A stretch of 64,000 nt of DNA. It comes from Paenibacillus sp. PK3_47 (GTDB taxonomy: Bacteria > Bacillota > Bacilli > Paenibacillales > Paenibacillaceae). Position numbers and translations under genes: made by a program. The stretch spans positions 4,154,001 through 4,218,000 of the forward strand of contig NZ_CP026029.1 in NCBI RefSeq assembly GCF_023520895.1. The letters are read 5' to 3'. Numbering within the stretch: position 1 is the stretch's first letter; each line of letters begins with the position of its first letter. A model generated the notes under the pieces. The model was given only the letters and a program-made list of their open reading frames with translations, searched no databases and was not told the DNA's origin. Shown in pieces: positions 36,554 through 45,559 of the stretch.

Positions 36554-38566
36554 CTACGACCACCCAAGCAGACGTCCGCCCTGAAAAATAACCAGTGAGA
36601 CGATGTAAGCCAGCGCCAGGGAATATCCCATGGAGAAGAAGGTCCATTTCCAGGAATCTGTTTCCTTCCGGATTACGCCCACGGTAGCCAGACATGGGAT
36701 ATACAGCAGGATAAAAGCCATGAAGCTGATTGAGCTGAGCGGCGTAAAAACTTGTGAAATTTGGCTCTCCAGTCCGGCGGCATCCGGGGCATGATAAATG
36801 ATGTTCATGGTTGATACAACGACCTCCTTGGCTAGGAAGCCCGGAACCAGCGTCGAGCCGGCCTGCCAGGTTCCAAAGCCGAGCGGGGCCAGAAGGGGGG
36901 CGATCAGCCCGCCAAATTTGGCGAGGAAGCTGTGGTCCATCTCTACATTTAATCCCGAGGGGCCGGCGTAAGACATCAGCCAGATGATGACAGAACCGGC
37001 AAGAATAATAGTTCCTGCCTTGCGCAGGAAGCCTTTGCCTTTCTCCCAGGTACTGCGTCCAAGGGTCTTGAACTGCGGCATCCGGTAAGGCGGAAGCTCA
37101 ATAATAAAGACTGAGGAATCGTTCTTGAACAGATATCTGGAGAACAATTTACACAGAATAAGTGCGAACACGACCCCCATAACATACATCGCCAGCACTG
37201 CTGCGGCCTGCCGGGCCGGAAAGAACACGGCCGCAAACAGCAGATATACCGGCAGACGTGCGGAACAGGACATCAGCGGCATCAAGAGCGTCGTCAGCAT
37301 CCGGTCTTTGGGCTGTTCGATGCTGCGGGCAGCCATAATTGCCGGAACATTACAGCCAAAGCCTATAATAAATGGAATAAACGCTTTGCCGTTCAATCCC
37401 ATGCGCTCCATGGTGCTGTCCATCAGCAGGCAGACACGCGCCATATAACCGGAATCCTCCAGAAAGGAAATCATCAGGAATAAAATAAAGATCTGGGGTA
37501 CGAAAACCAGGACGCCGCCCACACCGCCGATAATCCCGTCTATAATCAGGGCGTGAGTGAAACCGGAGGCCCCGATACTCTGCAGCAGCGAGTTCGCGCC
37601 TTCGCTGACCGGCCCTGAAATCCAGCCGTCAAGAATATCCGATAAAGGTCCGCCTATCCAGTCAAAAGTTGTTTTGAACATGGCGTACATAAAGACAATA
37701 AAGAGAGGCAGTCCCAAAAATCTGTGGGTCAAAATGGAATCGAGCCGTTCCGTCAGATTATGCGGCTTCTGCGCGGTGGTATCCATGGCAGCCTGGCATA
37801 AGCTGCGGATGTAATCCATCCGTACCGAACGAATCCATTGCGGAAGGGTAAGGGCAAGCTTTGTGAGCTGCAGCTCACGTTGACAGTCTTCACATATGGC
37901 CATCAGGCTGCTGGTATCCATCATCTTCTTCAGGAGTTCGAGAATAACCGGGTTCTGCTCCATCAATTGCAGGGCTACCCAGCGGCGGTTGGGCAATCCG
38001 GAGATTTGCTGCAGCTCCTTCTCTATAGAGGCTATGGCTGCTTCAGCCCGGACACCGTAGTCCAGTTTAAAGCTCACCGCCGGGATTGCCGACGATTTCT
38101 CCAGCATGCTGAGGACCTGTCCGCTGCCTTTGCCGGTTCGCGCGATCAGCGGCAGTACTGGAACACCAAGACGCGACTGCAGGATTTCGGGATTTACCTG
38201 TATGCCGCGCGCTTTGGCGACGTCGATCATATTGAGTCCGAGCACCGCAGGTTTGCCGTATTCCAGCAATTGCAGGGTCAGCAGCAGATTCCGCTCCAGC
38301 TGGGAAGCATCGACAATGTTGATCAGAGCTTCGGGTGATTCTTCAATCAGGTATTGGGCGGCAACTCTTTCGTCACGGGAGAGGGGATGAAGGGAGTAGA
38401 TGCCGGGCAGATCGATCAGCTTGCCTGCACCATTCTTGAGGCTGCCGACTTTTTTCTCCACCGTTACGCCAGCCCAGTTGCCGACATATTCATAAGACGA
38501 GGTAAGTGTATTGAAAAGAGAGGTTTTACCGGTATTGGGATTACCCAGGAGGGCTATGGAGCTCAT
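36554..38566 (-). CDS. feoB: Ferrous iron transporter FeoB
   Basis: A 670-residue Fe(II) transporter of the inner membrane. The N-terminal G domain has G1 GNPNTGKT (8-15), the G3 DLPG motif, G4 NMID and a helical GDI domain. The membrane part has two Gate motifs and about eight to ten helices, with FGCNVPAIMA and the Cys-containing SCSARLPVYLL pores. ATG 38566 overlaps feoA as ATGA and follows GAGGTGAAGG. It lies in feoA-feoB with the Cys-rich protein downstream, and a Fur-box-like site lies before feoA. Confidence 0.95.
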   Translation of the reverse strand: MSSIALLGNPNTGKTSLFNTLTSSYEYVGNWAGVTVEKKVGSLKNGAGKLIDLPGIYSLHPLSRDERVAAQYLIEESPEALINIVDASQLERNLLLTLQLLEYGKPAVLGLNMIDVAKARGIQVNPEILQSRLGVPVLPLIARTGKGSGQVLSMLEKSSAIPAVSFKLDYGVRAEAAIASIEKELQQISGLPNRRWVALQLMEQNPVILELLKKMMDTSSLMAICEDCQRELQLTKLALTLPQWIRSVRMDYIRSLCQAAMDTTAQKPHNLTERLDSILTHRFLGLPLFIVFMYAMFKTTFDWIGGPLSDILDGWISGPVSEGANSLLQSIGASGFTHALIIDGIIGGVGGVLVFVPQIFILFLMISFLEDSGYMARVCLLMDSTMERMGLNGKAFIPFIIGFGCNVPAIMAARSIEQPKDRMLTTLLMPLMSCSARLPVYLLFAAVFFPARQAAAVLAMYVMGVVFALILCKLFSRYLFKNDSSVFIIELPPYRMPQFKTLGRSTWEKGKGFLRKAGTIILAGSVIIWLMSYAGPSGLNVEMDHSFLAKFGGLIAPLLAPLGFGTWQAGSTLVPGFLAKEVVVSTMNIIYHAPDAAGLESQISQVFTPLSSISFMAFILLYIPCLATVGVIRKETDSWKWTFFSMGYSLALAYIVSLVIFQGGRLLGWS

Positions 38567-38805
38567 GATACCTTCACCTCGATCCGGGAAGCTTCCTTCC
38601 GCCGGATGGCGAACAGCTGGCCGTTGCATTCCAGGGTTACAGGCCCCCAGAAAGGTCCCTTTCCCTTCAATGTGATGATCACACCTTCAGACACCCCGAG
38701 ATCCGCAAGACGGCGCTGCAGTATGGGGTTCATGCCTTCAATTTTATCAATGGAACCCGTTGAGCCAGGCTGTAGGCGCAGTAAGGAGCAGGATGCAGAA
38801 GCCAT
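38563..38805 (-). CDS. feoA: Iron transport accessory protein FeoA
   Basis: An 80-residue SH3-like FeoA protein that supports FeoB activity. The FeoA core is present: LLRLQPGSTGSIDKIEG, then RRLADLGVSEGVIITLKGKG and PVTLECNGQLFAIRRKEASRI. ATG 38805 has TTTGGAGGG nine bases upstream. It overlaps feoB by four bases (ATGA), so translation is coupled. First gene of the operon and next to the Fur-like site. Confidence 0.93.
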   Translation of the reverse strand: MASASCSLLRLQPGSTGSIDKIEGMNPILQRRLADLGVSEGVIITLKGKGPFWGPVTLECNGQLFAIRRKEASRIEVKVS

Positions 38806-38827
38806 TATTTATCCCTCCAAAAGAGAC

Positions 38828-38842
38828 TGATAATCAATCTCA
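38828..38842 (-). promoter_or_regulatory. Fur-box-like operator of feoAB
   Basis: TGATAATCAATCTCA matches 13 of 15 positions of the core Fur/Bacillus box TGATAATNATTATCA and lies 23 bases upstream of feoA. It suggests repression of feoAB by Fur in iron excess. Confidence 0.65.
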
Positions 38843-39045
38843 CTGATTTTCTTGTAATGTAGCATTTCTGTAAAAAATTAACCGTGATCTATATCATTGT
38901 CCCTGGGTTGCGAAACAGTTATGGAAGATATCTGAAATTATCTTTACAACATATTCTTCACTAAAGTATGATTGTACGATAGTGATCGCATAGTAGGTCC
39001 ATACTGGTGGTTATAATGAAGGAAATGCTGAAGGGAGAGCATATT

Positions 39046-40005
39046 GTGAAGAGTAATCAGAGTAAAATTGTGGATTGCACCATCCGTGACGGAGGACTGG
39101 TGAACAACTGGGATTTCAGTGTTGAATTTGTCCAGAATTTATATGCCGGACTGAATGAAGCCGGTGTTGATTATATGGAAATCGGATATAAGAATTCTCC
39201 CAAGCTCCTTAAAGGAGCAGAAGGCGCAGGTCCTTGGCGCTTCCTGGATGATGATTTCCTGCGCAAGGTGATCCCGCAGAAGGGAAATACCAAGCTCTCG
39301 GCCCTGGTGGATATCGGCCGCGTGGATGTGAATGATATTCTGCCGCGCAGCGAAAGCATGCTCGACCTGATCCGCGTAGCCTGCTACAGCAAAGATGTGG
39401 ACAAGGCTCTTGAACTGGTGCAGACTTTCCATGACCTGGGCTATGAGACTACCATCAATATTATGGCCTTGTCGAATGTAATGGAGAATGAGCTGCTTGA
39501 AGCTTTTGAACAAATCCGGGAAAGCGTTGTTGATGTGGTATATATCGTTGACTCGTACGGCAGCCTGGATCATAACGACATTCATTACCTGGTGGAGAAA
39601 TTCAAAACTCATCTGCCAAACAAACGCCTGGGTGTACATACCCACAATAATCTTCAGCTGGCATTCTCCAACACGCTTGTGGCCTCCGAAAAAGGAGTAG
39701 AGCTGCTCGATGCCTCCTGTTACGGAATGGGACGGGCGGCAGGCAACTGTCCAACCGAGCTGCTGGTGACCCATTTGAAGAATACCAAATATAATCTGCG
39801 TCCGGTTCTTGATATTGTTGAGCGTCTGATGATTCCCCTGCGTGAAAAGGAAGAGTGGGGTTACATCATTCCGTACATGATTACCGGAACCCTTGATGAG
39901 CATCCCCGTTCGGCAATGGCCCTGCGTTCTTCAGAAGACAAAGACAAGGCAGTTGATTTCTACGATAAGCTTACTACACCTGAAGTTACTTTCGGAGATA
40001 AATAG
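39046..40005 (+). CDS. HMGL-like aldolase-domain protein
   Basis: A 319-residue TIM-barrel protein of the HMG-CoA lyase-like family (DRE-TIM; 4-hydroxy-2-oxovalerate aldolase/isopropylmalate-synthase fold). VDCTIRDGGLVNNWDFS at the start carries the metal-binding Asp, and GVHTHNNLQLAFSNTL the HxH metal ligands. It lacks the synthase C-terminal domain. Substrate unknown. GTG 39046 lies eight bases after AAGGGAG and gives the conserved-looking KSNQSKIVDC start; ATG 39016 or 39025 are alternatives. It is a single gene ending at a terminator. Confidence 0.82.
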   Translation: MKSNQSKIVDCTIRDGGLVNNWDFSVEFVQNLYAGLNEAGVDYMEIGYKNSPKLLKGAEGAGPWRFLDDDFLRKVIPQKGNTKLSALVDIGRVDVNDILPRSESMLDLIRVACYSKDVDKALELVQTFHDLGYETTINIMALSNVMENELLEAFEQIRESVVDVVYIVDSYGSLDHNDIHYLVEKFKTHLPNKRLGVHTHNNLQLAFSNTLVASEKGVELLDASCYGMGRAAGNCPTELLVTHLKNTKYNLRPVLDIVERLMIPLREKEEWGYIIPYMITGTLDEHPRSAMALRSSEDKDKAVDFYDKLTTPEVTFGDK

Positions 40006-40019
40006 CCTGCTCCAAGCAG

Positions 40020-40058
40020 AAGCACTGACCTCTAACCACGGGGGAAGTGCTTTTTTTT
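40020..40058 (+). terminator. Terminator after aldolase gene
   Basis: AAGCACT pairs with AGTGCTT across a 19-base loop, then a run of T. Confidence 0.8.
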
Positions 40059-40204
40059 CTGCTTTAGGGGATGCTGCCTGGTAAAGATACAGGATTATAA
40101 GCGAGCAATGTAACTTTACAGAGCTGTCAGACCGATATTTATACATAGGACCTAATAGATGCTTTTATTTAATCATAGATAACATTTTCAGACGCGAGGG
40201 AATT

Positions 40205-42328
40205 ATGAGACAAGAAGAAAGAAAGACCATACATGCGGCAGTATGGGGAGCCGCGCTGTTCCTTCTGATCCAGCTTTTCCGGACACCGCTTGGTCATATT
40301 GAAGACAGGAATGTATTATCCGCGCTTTATCTTATTATCGGCTGCTGCAACATTGCTTTCGGTTTCGCTATTTTCGCCCAGGGCTGGCTGTTTTTCTCCG
40401 ATAAATTGTCCAAGGCCAGGCTGTATACCTCAGCGGTGTTTTTGGGTGTTTGCATCTTTGACTTTCTGCACACGATAAGCTTTGCGGGTATCCCGGTGAT
40501 ATCTGCCCATATCAATTCCGAACAATCCTTGTGGATGCTTACCATCTCGCGCCTTGCCAGTGCATTTGGCATTCTGTATATCTTCAGCAGAGAGGACCGG
40601 CCGGTATCTGTCAAAAGCAAGAAGAAAGTGTTTGGGGTCTCTCTTTTATTAATTGCGTTATGCCTGGAAATATTAATCTTCAGCCACTTCCTTGTTCCTG
40701 CACAGCCGGGGGATGCCTGGCCGGGTGCAGTGAAGCATCTGGTCGATATGGCAGTGCTGTTTATGTATCTCCTTGCTGTCGGGATCATCGTCTATCCCGG
40801 TAAAGTAGAGAAATCAGCCTCGCTGCTGATTATTATCCGTGCCCTCATTTTTTTCGCCCTGGGCCAGCTGTTTTTTATGAACCTGTTCAGCGTCGGAGAG
40901 ATGGATTATCTCTTTGGAATGCTCAGCAGCGCACTGGCCTATTACCTCTTGCTTACGGGGATTTACCGTTTGACCATCGAAGAGCCTTTCCATGAGAACC
41001 AGCAGGCGGAAGCGCGGATTAATTATTTGGCATACAACGATGAATTAACCGGACTTCCGAACAGACGCCGGCTGATGCAGCGCATGGCAGAAGTCATTGC
41101 TGCAGGTGAGAAGGACAAAAGCCGGGGCTTTTCGGCACTGGTAATTATGAATATCAATCATTTTAAGAATATTAATGATTCCCTTGGCCACTATGCAGGT
41201 GATATGCTGCTGCAGCTGGTTTCACAGCGGATTAATGATGAGGTAAAGCCAGGCGAAGAGCTGTACAGCATGGGCGCCGATGAGTTTGCCTTTCTGATGA
41301 CAGACCGGACAGGAGTGGAGGGCTGCCTGGTTCGCGCCTCTGAGCTGCTCAAGCTGTTCGAAACACCGGTAATTCTGGAATCGGGAGAATACCATATCTC
41401 CCTCAGCATGGGGATGAGCATCCACCCCGGAGACGGGGATACCGCAGAGCAGCTGATCCAGAATGCCGATACAGCCGTTCATAATGCAAAGGATCACAAT
41501 GTTGAGATCCGCCGCTACATACCGGCTATGCAAATGAAGGCCAAAGAAAGGCTGAAGCTCGAGAATGATCTGCGCAGAGCACTTGAACGCGAAGAACTCT
41601 ACCTTGTGTATCAGCCGCAGGTGAAGCTGGAGACGGAAGAGATTGTCGGAATGGAGGCACTGCTGCGCTGGAATCATCCCAAACGGGGGCTGGTCTCTCC
41701 GGAGGATTTCATTCCTATTGCTGAAGAGAGCGGACTGATTGTACCGATCGGCGAATGGGTGTTAAGAACGGCATGTCTTCAGAACAAGGATTGGCAAAAG
41801 GCCGGTTACCAGCCGATTTGCGTCTCCATCAACTTGTCCATGCGGCAGTTCCTGCAGCCGAACCTGGCCGGGAAGATCGGCACCATTCTTGCCGAAATCG
41901 GGCTGGACCCTTGTTATGTCGATCTGGAAATCACGGAGAGCATGACACTGGATCAGGAGACTACCTTCGATCAGCTGAACCGCTTGAAACGCCTGGGCGT
42001 ATGTATCAGCATTGATGATTTCGGGACAGGCTACAGTTCGCTGCATTATTTGAAGCATATGCCGATTGACCGGCTGAAGATCGACCGTTCCTTTGTCTCT
42101 GAAGTCATGGAAGACAGCAACAACGCGGCAATCGTCTCCACAATCACCTCCATGGCTCATCACCTGAAGCTTAAGGTAACTGCAGAAGGGGTCGAGAACA
42201 AGGAGCAGCTGCAGTTCCTGCGCCAGCAGCATTGCCATGAGGCTCAAGGGTACCTGTTCAGCAAGCCGATCAGTGCGCCGGAATTTGAGCGTGTTTTTCT
42301 TAAGCCGATGGTTGGACTCACCTCTTAA
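40205..42328 (+). CDS. MASE3-like GGDEF-EAL protein, probable c-di-GMP phosphodiesterase
   Basis: A 707-residue membrane protein. An eight-helix MASE3-like sensor fills about 10-260. The GGDEF domain (about 285-440) looks inactive: the signature is MGADEF in place of GGDEF, and the metal-binding Asp of the DLDHFK motif is Asn (MNINHFK); no RxxD inhibitory site is seen. The EAL domain (about 455-700) keeps the catalytic set: EALLRW, NLSMRQF, EITES, DDFGTGYSSL, LKIDRSF and AEGVE. It should therefore break down c-di-GMP, with the GGDEF as a possible GTP-sensing module. The ATG start has GCGAGGGAATT upstream. Confidence 0.9.
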   Translation: MRQEERKTIHAAVWGAALFLLIQLFRTPLGHIEDRNVLSALYLIIGCCNIAFGFAIFAQGWLFFSDKLSKARLYTSAVFLGVCIFDFLHTISFAGIPVISAHINSEQSLWMLTISRLASAFGILYIFSREDRPVSVKSKKKVFGVSLLLIALCLEILIFSHFLVPAQPGDAWPGAVKHLVDMAVLFMYLLAVGIIVYPGKVEKSASLLIIIRALIFFALGQLFFMNLFSVGEMDYLFGMLSSALAYYLLLTGIYRLTIEEPFHENQQAEARINYLAYNDELTGLPNRRRLMQRMAEVIAAGEKDKSRGFSALVIMNINHFKNINDSLGHYAGDMLLQLVSQRINDEVKPGEELYSMGADEFAFLMTDRTGVEGCLVRASELLKLFETPVILESGEYHISLSMGMSIHPGDGDTAEQLIQNADTAVHNAKDHNVEIRRYIPAMQMKAKERLKLENDLRRALEREELYLVYQPQVKLETEEIVGMEALLRWNHPKRGLVSPEDFIPIAEESGLIVPIGEWVLRTACLQNKDWQKAGYQPICVSINLSMRQFLQPNLAGKIGTILAEIGLDPCYVDLEITESMTLDQETTFDQLNRLKRLGVCISIDDFGTGYSSLHYLKHMPIDRLKIDRSFVSEVMEDSNNAAIVSTITSMAHHLKLKVTAEGVENKEQLQFLRQQHCHEAQGYLFSKPISAPEFERVFLKPMVGLTS

Positions 42329-42348
42329 GCGGGTTTCAGGAAATAGGC

Positions 42349-42377
42349 TTGCAATTTGTCCGCTCAAATGATACAAT
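42349..42377 (+). promoter_or_regulatory. Promoter of tRNA-Gly
   Basis: TTGCAA (42349-42354), a 17-base spacer and TACAAT (42372-42377), 46 bases upstream of the tRNA. Confidence 0.8.
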
Positions 42378-42422
42378 ACTTTTTGTATTCACACACGTTG
42401 CATTTTATGATGCATCCATATT

Positions 42423-42496
42423 GCGGGTGTAGTTCAATGGTAGAACTTCAGCCTTCCAAGCTGATAGCGTGGGTTCGATTCCCATCACCCGCTCCA
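42423..42496 (+). tRNA. tRNA-Gly (TCC)
   Basis: A complete cloverleaf. The acceptor GCGGGTG pairs with CACCCGC, a T discriminator follows and the CCA end is encoded (42494-42496). The D arm holds AGTTCAATGGTAG and the T arm GGGTTCGATTCCC. The anticodon stem TCAGC/GCTGA carries the loop CTTCCAA with TCC at 42455-42457, reading glycine GGA/GGG. It has its own promoter and a terminator at 42511-42537. Confidence 0.97.
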
Positions 42497-42510
42497 TACT
42501 TAAACTTCGA

Positions 42511-42537
42511 AATCCTTGTGCTGCAAGGGTTTTTTTA
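42511..42537 (+). terminator. Terminator after tRNA-Gly
   Basis: AATCCTTG pairs with CAAGGGTT (one wobble), then seven T. Confidence 0.85.
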
Positions 42538-42539
42538 TT

Positions 42540-42780
42540 GCGTTTGAACACTATGTGCATCTGTTTCTGCTCTTTAAAGGATCGTAGGGGCGTTATTCTT
42601 GCTCTTAACAGCCTTCTATCTGGCTAACGGACCGTAGTTCTCTTATTTCCTCATAACAGTTATTTTCAGCGTGAATTTCCCTGAATAACGGAACGTGTTT
42701 CTGCTAGCTGCACATAATACAAGTTTTAGGCTAAAAGAATACACGATGCTGACAGCCGGCCTGTCTTGCCGCATTCCCCG
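42540..42780. other. Non-genic gap with degenerate motif repeats
   Basis: No credible gene is seen. Loosely repeated words occur (AACGGACCGTAG, TAACGGAACGTG, GGCGTTATTC, CAGTTATTTTC and TTTCTGCT twice), which look like decayed interspersed repeats. No clear terminal repeats or structure. Confidence 0.35.
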
Positions 42781-42781
42781 C

Positions 42782-42821
42782 AAAAAAGCCAGCTCCCGGA
42801 ATACCCGGGACCTGGCTTTTT
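42782..42821. terminator. Terminator of dipeptidase gene
   Basis: AAAAAAGCCAG pairs with CTGGCTTTTT around an inner CCCGG/CCGGG hairpin. It works in either direction, chiefly for the minus-strand dipeptidase. Confidence 0.9.
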
Positions 42822-42840
42822 AAGTCTGCCGCTGCTTATT

Positions 42841-44196
42841 TTACACCGTCTTCAGGAACTCAACGATCGTAAGCAGGCCTTTATCAAAGTTCTCGAGATT
42901 GAAATGCTCGTCCGGCGCATGCAGGTTCTCGTCATCGAGACCGAAGCCCATCAGGACCACCGGTGCCTCAAGAATGCGGGAGAAGCTCTCCATGATCGGA
43001 ATCGACCCGCCGTCTTTGGTGAAGAGGGCACGGGTGCCGTAGACTTTGCCGTAAGCGTCAGCTGCGGTCTGCAGGATCGGGTGGGACGGATCGATGTTGA
43101 ACGCCCGGGCTTTTTCCATCTGCTTCACATGGACCTTCGCTCCGCTCTGGATATTGGCCTTCAGGTGAGCTTCCACGGCATCCAGAATGTGCTGCGGATC
43201 CTGGTCGCCGACAAGGCGGCAGGTGATCTTCGCTTGTGCTTCCTTCGGGATAACGGTCTTGCTGCCTTCGCCCTGGAATCCGCCGTAGACACCGTTAAGC
43301 TCAAGCGTCGGACGTGCACCGACACGCTCCACAAAGGTATAGCCTTCTTCGCCGTACAGCGCTTCAAGCCCCAGGCCTTCCCTGATCTTGTCTTCATTGA
43401 CACCCTGCTTGGCGAATTCCTCGCGCAGCAGAGGGGACAGCTCAGGTACACCCTGGTAGAAGCCTTCCACCGCAATACGGCCTTTGTCGTCATGAAGCGA
43501 GCTGAGCAGGGAGACAAGCGCATGCAGTGCATTGGGTACTCCGCCGCCGTACGAACCGGAGTGCAGATCCGTCTGGGCGGTGTTCACGGTAACTTCCATG
43601 GAGCAGAGTCCGCGGAGTCCCGTGCAGATTGCCGGACGGCCGCGTTCCAGAAGGGAGGTGTCGGAGACAAGTACGGCGTCTGCGGCCAGCTTGTCTTTGC
43701 TGGCTTCGAGGAATGCCGGCAGATTAACGCTGCCGATTTCTTCTTCACCTTCAATGCACAGCTTGATGTTGACCGGCAGGGTGCCTTCCTGCTTGATAAT
43801 CGCTTCAATGGCTTTGATATGCATGAAGACCTGGCCCTTATCGTCGGTCGCTCCGCGCGCATACAGCTTGCCGTCACGGATTTCCGGCTCGAACGGCGGG
43901 GTGGTCCATAAATTCAGCGGATCTACCGGCTGCACATCATAGTGCCCGTATACAAGGATCGTCGGCTTGCCTGGTGCGTGAAGATAATCTGCGTATATGA
44001 CAGGATGGCCGGCGGTCGGGTAGATTTCAATGTTCTCCAGCCCGGCGCGTTTCAGCGTGTCCATCAGCCAGTGCGCGGCAGCATTGACATCCTCTTTGTG
44101 CGCGGACAGGGCGGAAATGCTGGGGATGGCCAGCCATTCTTTGAGTTCGGCGAGCTGAGCTTCACGCTCAGTCTTAAAATAAGCTTCGTAAGACAT
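42841..44196 (-). CDS. M20-family dipeptidase
   Basis: A 451-residue cytosolic zinc metallopeptidase of the M20/CNDP type, cleaving dipeptides or short peptides. The metal site is shown by YGHYDVQPVDPLNLW (His and Asp), ARGATDDKGQVFMH (bridging Asp) and the catalytic IEGEEEIGS. The lid domain (about 210-365) contains DLHSGSYGGGVPNALH with its His. A late His ligand is in LDDENLHAPDEHF. ATG 44196 follows AAGGAGG by 12 bases, a rather long gap. A promoter lies at 44312-44340 and a terminator follows the gene. Confidence 0.93.
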   Translation of the reverse strand: MSYEAYFKTEREAQLAELKEWLAIPSISALSAHKEDVNAAAHWLMDTLKRAGLENIEIYPTAGHPVIYADYLHAPGKPTILVYGHYDVQPVDPLNLWTTPPFEPEIRDGKLYARGATDDKGQVFMHIKAIEAIIKQEGTLPVNIKLCIEGEEEIGSVNLPAFLEASKDKLAADAVLVSDTSLLERGRPAICTGLRGLCSMEVTVNTAQTDLHSGSYGGGVPNALHALVSLLSSLHDDKGRIAVEGFYQGVPELSPLLREEFAKQGVNEDKIREGLGLEALYGEEGYTFVERVGARPTLELNGVYGGFQGEGSKTVIPKEAQAKITCRLVGDQDPQHILDAVEAHLKANIQSGAKVHVKQMEKARAFNIDPSHPILQTAADAYGKVYGTRALFTKDGGSIPIMESFSRILEAPVVLMGFGLDDENLHAPDEHFNLENFDKGLLTIVEFLKTV

Positions 44197-44311
44197 AGTA
44201 AATATGTACCTCCTTGGAGTTTCACTGCACAGCAACGGATGTTAGCCTGCAGGCTGGGTCTGAGAATGACGGAGCAGCAGCACCATCTTATCCTGGCAGG
44301 GTAATGCATTC

Positions 44312-44340
44312 ATTATACTGGAGAACACCCCGGGGATCAA
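44312..44340 (-). promoter_or_regulatory. Promoter of dipeptidase gene
   Basis: On the minus strand, TTGATC (44335-44340), a 17-base spacer and TATAAT (44312-44317). In the 330-base gap 44197-44526 a TTGACA at 44454 points the other way, to the methyltransferase gene, without a good -10. Confidence 0.75.
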
Positions 44341-44526
44341 AAGCGGATGCTATATCCTTCCGGAAGGCGTAAGAGTGAAAAGCACCATTCCGGTTATTGC
44401 TTACGCTTGGCAGCCATGATAGACTTATTGGGTTTAACGGCATGGATGCGCTGTTGACAGCACGTTAAGCCGGTTAACAATTGAATCATCAGTACCGCCG
44501 AGGCGGAGCGATTGGAGCGAATAAGA

Positions 44527-45519
44527 GTGTCAACGAACAGAGATTCAAGTAAAAATGCAGAAACAGTTCTTCCTAATGAAGAGAACCCTGCTTATATCTA
44601 TACTTATGCCTGCTCGGACGATGAAGCATCCCTGTGCGCCATGGAGCTGCGCTGCCTGTTCAGCCGGGAGATTCCGCCGGTTAATTTTGGCAGTAACGTT
44701 GCCGTGGAGGCCAGCCGCAGCCCTTTTATCAAAGAGCGGATTGATGTTATGTACAGCGGAGACAGCCTGGAGGAAATTTATAAGCAGACAGAACAGGTGG
44801 AGCTTGGGGGCAGGACGTTCAAGGTCATTTTTGTGAAAATGAATGATTTGGCCCCTGAGAATAAAATAGAGTATGATGAACGCAGAAACATTGAGCGGGA
44901 AATCGGCCTGCGCATTGAGGGAGAAGCGGATGTGAATCATCCGGAGCTGGTCTACGGGATTGTAACGATGGGCGGCCGCTGGTACTTCGGAACTTACCAC
45001 AAGAACAAGGCAACCTGGTTCCGGCAGATGAAAAAACCGCGCAGCTACTCCATTGCACTCAGCACACGCGTGGCCCGGGCGGCAGTCAATATGGCTGTAC
45101 CTGATCCGCATGGCGTCAGAGCCATTGATCCCTGCTGCGGCATCGGCACCGTAATGGTTGAAGCACTGTCCATGGGCATCAATATTGTCGGGCGCGACAT
45201 CAATCCATTTATTGCTGCGGGGGCGCGGACCAACATTGCCCATTTCGGCTTTGAGAGCGAGGTCACACTCGGGGATATTGCGGACATTGAAGAGCACTAT
45301 GATGCGGCAGTCGTGGACATGCCCTACAATCTGTACTCCAGCATCACGCCGGAAGAGCAGTTTGCCATTCTTGTAAATGCGCGCAGGATTGCTGACCGGG
45401 TGGTTATAGTCGCCATTGAAGCGATGGATGAGATGATCCATGCTGCCGGTTTCGAAATTGTGGACCGCTGTGTGGCCAAAAAAGGCGCATTCTCCCGTCA
45501 TTTGATGCTGTGCCTGTAA
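44527..45519 (+). CDS. THUMP/UPF0020-type RNA methyltransferase
   Basis: A 330-residue S-adenosylmethionine-dependent methyltransferase of the TrmN/Trm11-like UPF0020 class. The N-terminal part (about 15-160) is a divergent substrate-binding region. The methyltransferase fold starts RAIDPCCGIGTVMVEALSMG (SAM-binding, near 197), and the catalytic motif reads DMPYNLYS where DPPY is usual, typical for N-methylation of guanine in tRNA. GTG 44527 lies nine bases after GGAG; TTG 44512 is an alternative. The exact tRNA position modified is unknown. Confidence 0.82.
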   Translation: MSTNRDSSKNAETVLPNEENPAYIYTYACSDDEASLCAMELRCLFSREIPPVNFGSNVAVEASRSPFIKERIDVMYSGDSLEEIYKQTEQVELGGRTFKVIFVKMNDLAPENKIEYDERRNIEREIGLRIEGEADVNHPELVYGIVTMGGRWYFGTYHKNKATWFRQMKKPRSYSIALSTRVARAAVNMAVPDPHGVRAIDPCCGIGTVMVEALSMGINIVGRDINPFIAAGARTNIAHFGFESEVTLGDIADIEEHYDAAVVDMPYNLYSSITPEEQFAILVNARRIADRVVIVAIEAMDEMIHAAGFEIVDRCVAKKGAFSRHLMLCL

Positions 45520-45559
45520 ACCCGTGAAGATGTGGAAACTCTAGAGGAGGCGGTTAGCT

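Noticed and set aside
42766..43911. 381-codon frame opposite the dipeptidase gene
   Set aside because: Antisense shadow of a clear M20 gene.
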